Shown here: one piece after another, positions 62,550-64,000 of the stretch
How the letters are laid out: each line of letters begins with the position of its first letter
How positions within the stretch are numbered: position 1 is the stretch's first letter
Source of the DNA: Acidimicrobiia bacterium
GTDB taxonomy: Bacteria; Actinomycetota; Acidimicrobiia; IMCC26256; JAOSJL01
Reading direction: 5' to 3'
DNA length: 64,000 bases
Assembly (NCBI GenBank): GCA_027494115.1
Contig: JAOSJL010000001.1
Span: 1,451,926-1,515,925 of the forward strand
Program-made: the position numbers and the translations under genes
The notes under the pieces: model-generated
What the model was told of the DNA's origin: nothing
The model's input: only the letters and a program-made list of their open reading frames with translations
Databases searched by the model: none

Positions 62550-63220
62550 CGGGGCACCACATCGGGAATTGCGGGATCGGGGGCCTGGCCGGGTGTGGTC
62601 AGCACCGCGAGAATCCGGTCGTCCTCGTTCCTCATGTCGGTCAGAGACAGCCCGGCCTCAGCGGCCGTGTCTCCGATCCGGTCGACGGGGAGGGCACACC
62701 AGTCGAACCAGGGTCCCGCCTCGACGCGGAGCCCGGACGGGTGGGTGCCTCCGCTGCCCGTGGACTCGATTTCGAGGCGTACTCGGCGGATCTCGCTCGA
62801 TGATCCCGGTGGGTCGAGTTCCACGATGAGTCGTCCCCCGGGTCGCACCAGTTCTGCGACACGGCCCAGGAGGTCGACCGGCGCGGCTCCAATGCCGATG
62901 TTGCCGTCGAGGAGCAGCGCGCTGCCCCATCGACCCGATCCGGGAACAGGGTCGAACACGGAGCGATGAAGGACGGGCGCCCCCCGGCGGCGCGCCAGAT
63001 CGAGCGCCGGGTCACACACGTCGATACCGAGGACGGGCACGCCCTGTTCGGCCAGAGCGACGACGTGTCGACCGGGGCCGCACCCGATGTCGAGCACAGG
63101 GGGGACCACGTGGGCGACGAGCGCGCGCTCGGAGGGATCGGCGGGTGTCGCCCACCGGTTCGACGGCGGTGCGTACGGAGTCCCACAGCTCCCTCGCAGA
63201 AGCGCGACCGGCGCCGTCAT
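62546..63220 (-). CDS. SAM-dependent methyltransferase
   Basis: 224 aa from ATG 63220, with AGAGGA about 10 nt upstream. SAM motif I 'PPVLDIGCGPGRHVVALAEQ', motif II 'GVPVLGIDVCDPALDLARRR', 'GALLLDGNIGIGAAPVDLLG' and 'ELVRPGGRLIVELDPPG'. Class I fold. Substrate unknown; ATGA/GTGA overlaps with both neighbours place it firmly in the glycosyltransferase-molybdoenzyme operon. Confidence 0.85.
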   Translation of the reverse strand: MTAPVALLRGSCGTPYAPPSNRWATPADPSERALVAHVVPPVLDIGCGPGRHVVALAEQGVPVLGIDVCDPALDLARRRGAPVLHRSVFDPVPGSGRWGSALLLDGNIGIGAAPVDLLGRVAELVRPGGRLIVELDPPGSSSEIRRVRLEIESTGSGGTHPSGLRVEAGPWFDWCALPVDRIGDTAAEAGLSLTDMRNEDDRILAVLTTPGQAPDPAIPDVVPR

Positions 63221-63882
63221 GATCCGATTCCTCTCATGATCCCGTTCCCCGCGTGACACTTCTCCGCCGCACTGACCGCGGCGGAGAAGCGTGTCCCGGT
63301 GGCACTCGCCGACACGGTGACGGCGTCGTCGAAGACATCGACATCGGTCAGGGTGGGGAGCGCGACGTGACGGAGCCCGAGTGCGTCGAGTCGGGCCACC
63401 TGATGGTCGTAGGTGTCGGCGGTGCTCATGGGGACTCCCTCGAAGACGCGAGGGTCCGGGTGCTGGAGCCCGATGGCCCACCACCCGCCGTCGGTTGCAG
63501 CGCCGAGCACCGCGTCGGTACTGAGGAGAAGGCGCGAGGAATCCTCGAGAAGCCCGGGGTCCACCTGTGGTGTGTCCATTCCGATCAGCAGGGCGGGCCC
63601 ACCGGCGGATTCGAAGGCGCCGGCGAGCCGTGTGTCGAGGCCGCCGCTGGACTGCGGCACGACGTCGACTCCGTCGGGTAGCCACCAACCCGGCTCGCCT
63701 TCCAGGGCCAGAAGACGGCGACGCGCCGAGGTCGCCGCAACGGCGGCGAGCGTGTCGGCGAGAGCCGCAGCCGCGAGATCGGCGGCCTGCTCGGGAGAGC
63801 ACGGAGGACAGAGCCTTGTCTTGACCCGACCCGGCCGAGGCTCCTTGGCGATGACGATGAGCGTGACGTCGGGAGTACTCAT
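63217..63882 (-). CDS. TIGR04282/DUF2064 nucleotidyl- or glycosyltransferase-like protein
   Basis: 221 aa from ATG 63882; the extra 16 codons in the track overlap the preceding gene. 'MSTPDVTLIVIAKEPRPGRV' then 'KTRLCPPCSPEQAADLAAAA', 'ALLIGMDTPQVDPGLLEDSS' and 'VLGAATDGGWWAIGLQHPDP' are diagnostic of the TIGR04282 (DUF2064) family, a GT-A-like fold usually found beside a GT2 and a methyltransferase, as it is here. Chemistry unproven. ATGA overlap on both sides. Confidence 0.87.
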   Translation of the reverse strand: MSTPDVTLIVIAKEPRPGRVKTRLCPPCSPEQAADLAAAALADTLAAVAATSARRRLLALEGEPGWWLPDGVDVVPQSSGGLDTRLAGAFESAGGPALLIGMDTPQVDPGLLEDSSRLLLSTDAVLGAATDGGWWAIGLQHPDPRVFEGVPMSTADTYDHQVARLDALGLRHVALPTLTDVDVFDDAVTVSASATGTRFSAAVSAAEKCHAGNGIMRGIGS

Positions 63883-64000
63883 GCGAGGACACGGCGCATG
63901 TCGCGAATCGTGCGAGCTGTGCCCCGCCACGTCCCGGTGACCTTCGAGCGCCCCTCCCGCTGCTCGTAAGCCACCGGTACCTCATGGACACGCCATCCCT
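63879..64000 (-). CDS. GT2 glycosyltransferase, C-terminal fragment (runs off right edge)
   Basis: The frame open at the right edge ends at TGA 63879 and reads 'GWRVHEVPVAYEQREGRSKV' then 'TGTWRGTARTIRDMRRVLA'. This is the standard C terminus of family-2 transferases found beside TIGR04282 genes ('VPV.Y..R.GRSKVTGT.RG'). ATGA overlap with the next gene. The ORF track shows other frames here. The catalytic part lies outside the window. Confidence 0.7.
   Translation of the reverse strand, partial: GWRVHEVPVAYEQREGRSKVTGTWRGTARTIRDMRRVLA

Overview
The window is high-GC, densely packed bacterial DNA that looks like a chromosomal segment of an actinobacterium. I would guess class Acidimicrobiia, or a near relative of lipid-metabolising actinobacteria, but there is no rRNA or other marker here to prove it. 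The pointers are strong GC bias at third codon positions, many GTG starts, about ten genes with a TANNNT box only 6-8 nt before the start codon (leaderless mRNAs), two WS/DGAT acyltransferases, three cytochromes P450 (one very like mycobacterial CYP142), a Cfp30B-like VOC protein and a TB7.3-like biotin carrier. I see no tRNA, rRNA, CRISPR array, insertion sequence, prophage or replication origin.

Layout. 1-3.2 kb: membrane protein fragment, double-VOC protein, a lipoprotein and a cell-surface protein. 3.25-10.05 kb: a six-gene minus-strand operon encoding an FGGY kinase, a sphingosine-1-phosphate-lyase-like PLP enzyme, a 3-ketodihydrosphingosine-reductase-like SDR, a second SDR, a glutamine-synthetase-like ligase and a PuuD-like amidohydrolase. 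This is the most novel block. 10.1-13.7 kb: CDF-like transporter, WS/DGAT and an alpha/beta hydrolase. 13.7-18.1 kb: xylose cluster (GH3 glycosidase, xylA, divergent xylB). 18.2-27.7 kb: MazF remnant, DsrE-like protein, DHA2 MFS pump, DUF6544-like protein, second WS/DGAT, P450, a kinase-LPG_synthase_TM fusion, DksA/TraR and DUF488 proteins. 27.7-34 kb: acyl-CoA carboxylase beta and alpha subunits, CYP142-like P450 and a long-type inositol-phosphate synthase. 34-43 kb: LPXTG delta-60-repeat surface protein, small membrane protein, P450, phosphotransferase, SDR, EamA transporter, CoA transferase and an amine-dehydrogenase-like reductase. 43-49.4 kb: GT2, DUF35/OB-fold protein, thiolase, PPK2 and the molybdate operon modRABC. 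49.5-56.4 kb: acyl-CoA dehydrogenase, PNPOx-like protein, TetR, aldo-keto reductase, alcohol dehydrogenase and a glycosyltransferase. 56.4-60.8 kb: structured non-coding leader, microprotein, HD-GYP pair, biotin carrier and enoyl-CoA hydratase. 60.9-64 kb: a tightly coupled operon of glycosyltransferases, a methyltransferase and a cytochrome b/molybdopterin oxidoreductase.

About twenty single-base frameshifts, most of them in G or C runs, split otherwise well conserved genes. Both halves keep family motifs, and correcting the frame restores family lengths and ATGA/GTGA/TGATG junctions. I therefore read nearly all of them as sequence errors, give full-length spans and name the break point in each entry.

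Functionally the segment is dominated by lipid, CoA-thioester and possibly steroid metabolism (carboxylase, P450s, thiolase/DUF35, acyl-CoA dehydrogenase, enoyl-CoA hydratase, CoA transferase, storage-lipid synthesis), plus xylose use, molybdate uptake feeding a molybdoenzyme, and cell-envelope glycosylation.
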